A DNA stretch of 21,700 bases from a virus. Both the position numbers and the translations under genes were made by a program. Numbering within the stretch: the stretch's first letter is position 1; the number at the start of each line of letters is the position of its first letter. Below are positions 21,243 through 21,700 of this stretch, piece after piece. The notes beneath the pieces were generated by a model that saw only the letters and a program-made list of their open reading frames with translations, was not told where the DNA came from and searched no databases. The stretch spans positions 1-21,700 of IMG/VR virus record IMGVR_UViG_3300032883_000049; one strand, 5' to 3'.

Positions 21243-21568
21243 TTCTGGGATATTTCCTTCATATGATCTTTGAAATACTTATGCATCAATCTCTCGTCCA
21301 GAAGTTTTGATACATTTTTAGGTTTCCTGTCTTTTCCAAACCCACAGAAATTTTTCTGAAGACCTAATGCCGCATCGAGTAGATTGCAAAAGTTCCCCAA
21401 AAGTTCATTAGAACACCATATTTTATGGCCAATCTGAGCAATCCAATCCAGAATCTCTGCAGATGAATTACATCGATTCTCGATGTCAACCTCGTAAATC
21501 CAGTGACCGTTTTCGAAAAACAAGATCACTTTTGAAACTTTATCTAGGATCACCGTTATCTCTCTCAT
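21239..21568 (-). CDS. unrecognised AT-rich ORF beside terminase
   Basis: 109 residues from the ATG at 21568, which follows GGAGG by eight bases; an ATG at 21586 is possible. The first part is strand-like (MREITVILDKVSKVILFFEN, then HWIYEVDIENRC), the middle is helical (AEILDWIAQIGHKIWCSNEL), then a Cys/Lys-rich segment (NFCGFGKDRKPKN) and a basic helix end. I recognise no family. GC is about 38% across 21241-21700 by hand count against about 50% in 20941-21120, so this looks acquired. Its position directly before a truncated terL suggests part of an inserted element, though no homing-endonuclease motif is visible. Confidence 0.55.
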   Translation of the reverse strand: MREITVILDKVSKVILFFENGHWIYEVDIENRCNSSAEILDWIAQIGHKIWCSNELLGNFCNLLDAALGLQKNFCGFGKDRKPKNVSKLLDERLMHKYFKDHMKEISQK

Positions 21569-21700
21569 TAATTCGTCCTCCAGCATGGTAGCATCGTACT
21601 GTTATCGCATCTCCATCATCAGTCATACTCTTATCAAATCCAGGATGGTAAAGATTCACATGCTTTAGAGCTTTAACTGCTCCAAATATACCTGATCCTA
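21540..21700 (-). CDS. C-terminal fragment of an unrecognised protein, N-terminus beyond window
   Basis: An open frame entering from the right edge and ending at TAA 21542-21540. The visible 52 residues begin GSGIFGAVKALKHVNLYHPG, followed by FDKSMTDDGDAITVRCYHAG. It contains the GGAGG and start codon of the next ORF and overlaps it by 29 bases. I do not recognise it; it shows no terminase ATPase motif. It shares the low GC of the neighbouring ORF. Confidence 0.45.
   Translation of the reverse strand, partial: GSGIFGAVKALKHVNLYHPGFDKSMTDDGDAITVRCYHAGGRINERDNGDPR

Overview
The window is a 21.7 kb piece of a tailed double-stranded DNA phage or prophage (Caudoviricetes), most likely an environmental or metagenomic genome. 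Every gene I accept is on the minus strand, so transcription runs from high to low coordinates. Genes are packed with 1-8 base stop/start overlaps and clear Shine-Dalgarno sequences, which points to a bacterial host and one long late operon. No bacterial chromosome genes, integrase, repressor, tRNA, rRNA or CRISPR array was seen.

Layout in direction of transcription. (1) 21700-20244: an AT-rich stretch with two unrecognised ORFs, then a terminase large-subunit ORF that carries only the nuclease half. (2) 20251-15012: an accessory island of two methyltransferases, a radical SAM/SPASM-like protein, three glycosyltransferases and a coiled-coil protein, placed between terminase and portal. (3) 14969-11263: a portal with a zinc-ribbon insertion, three small basic or zinc-ribbon proteins and a fourth glycosyltransferase. 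(4) 11177-8340: scaffold and major capsid protein. (5) 8313-4948: a C2H2-like small protein, a beta-rich protein, a small protein, two tandem adaptor-like proteins and a tail spike-like protein. (6) 4951-1: small structural proteins, a secreted-type protein, a large LamG-like protein with a 20-residue repeat, and a large tail or propeller-type protein cut by the window edge.

The strongest finding is that the major capsid gene is split. A 55-base first exon (10348-10294) encodes the N-terminus. It is separated from the rest of the gene (9622-8340) by a 671-base insert that looks like a group I intron carrying a single-motif LAGLIDADG homing endonuclease. P1 with a U.G at the 5' splice site, P10, P3, P4, P5 and P6 can all be drawn by eye, and the predicted splice restores one 445-codon frame. 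I could not resolve P7. The terminase may be interrupted in a similar way at the right end.

Functionally, the core genes package DNA (terminase, portal), build the head (scaffold, capsid, adaptors) and build the tail or receptor-binding parts. The glycosyltransferase/methyltransferase/radical SAM island may build or attach a sugar to virion or host components; that role is inferred from gene content and position only.
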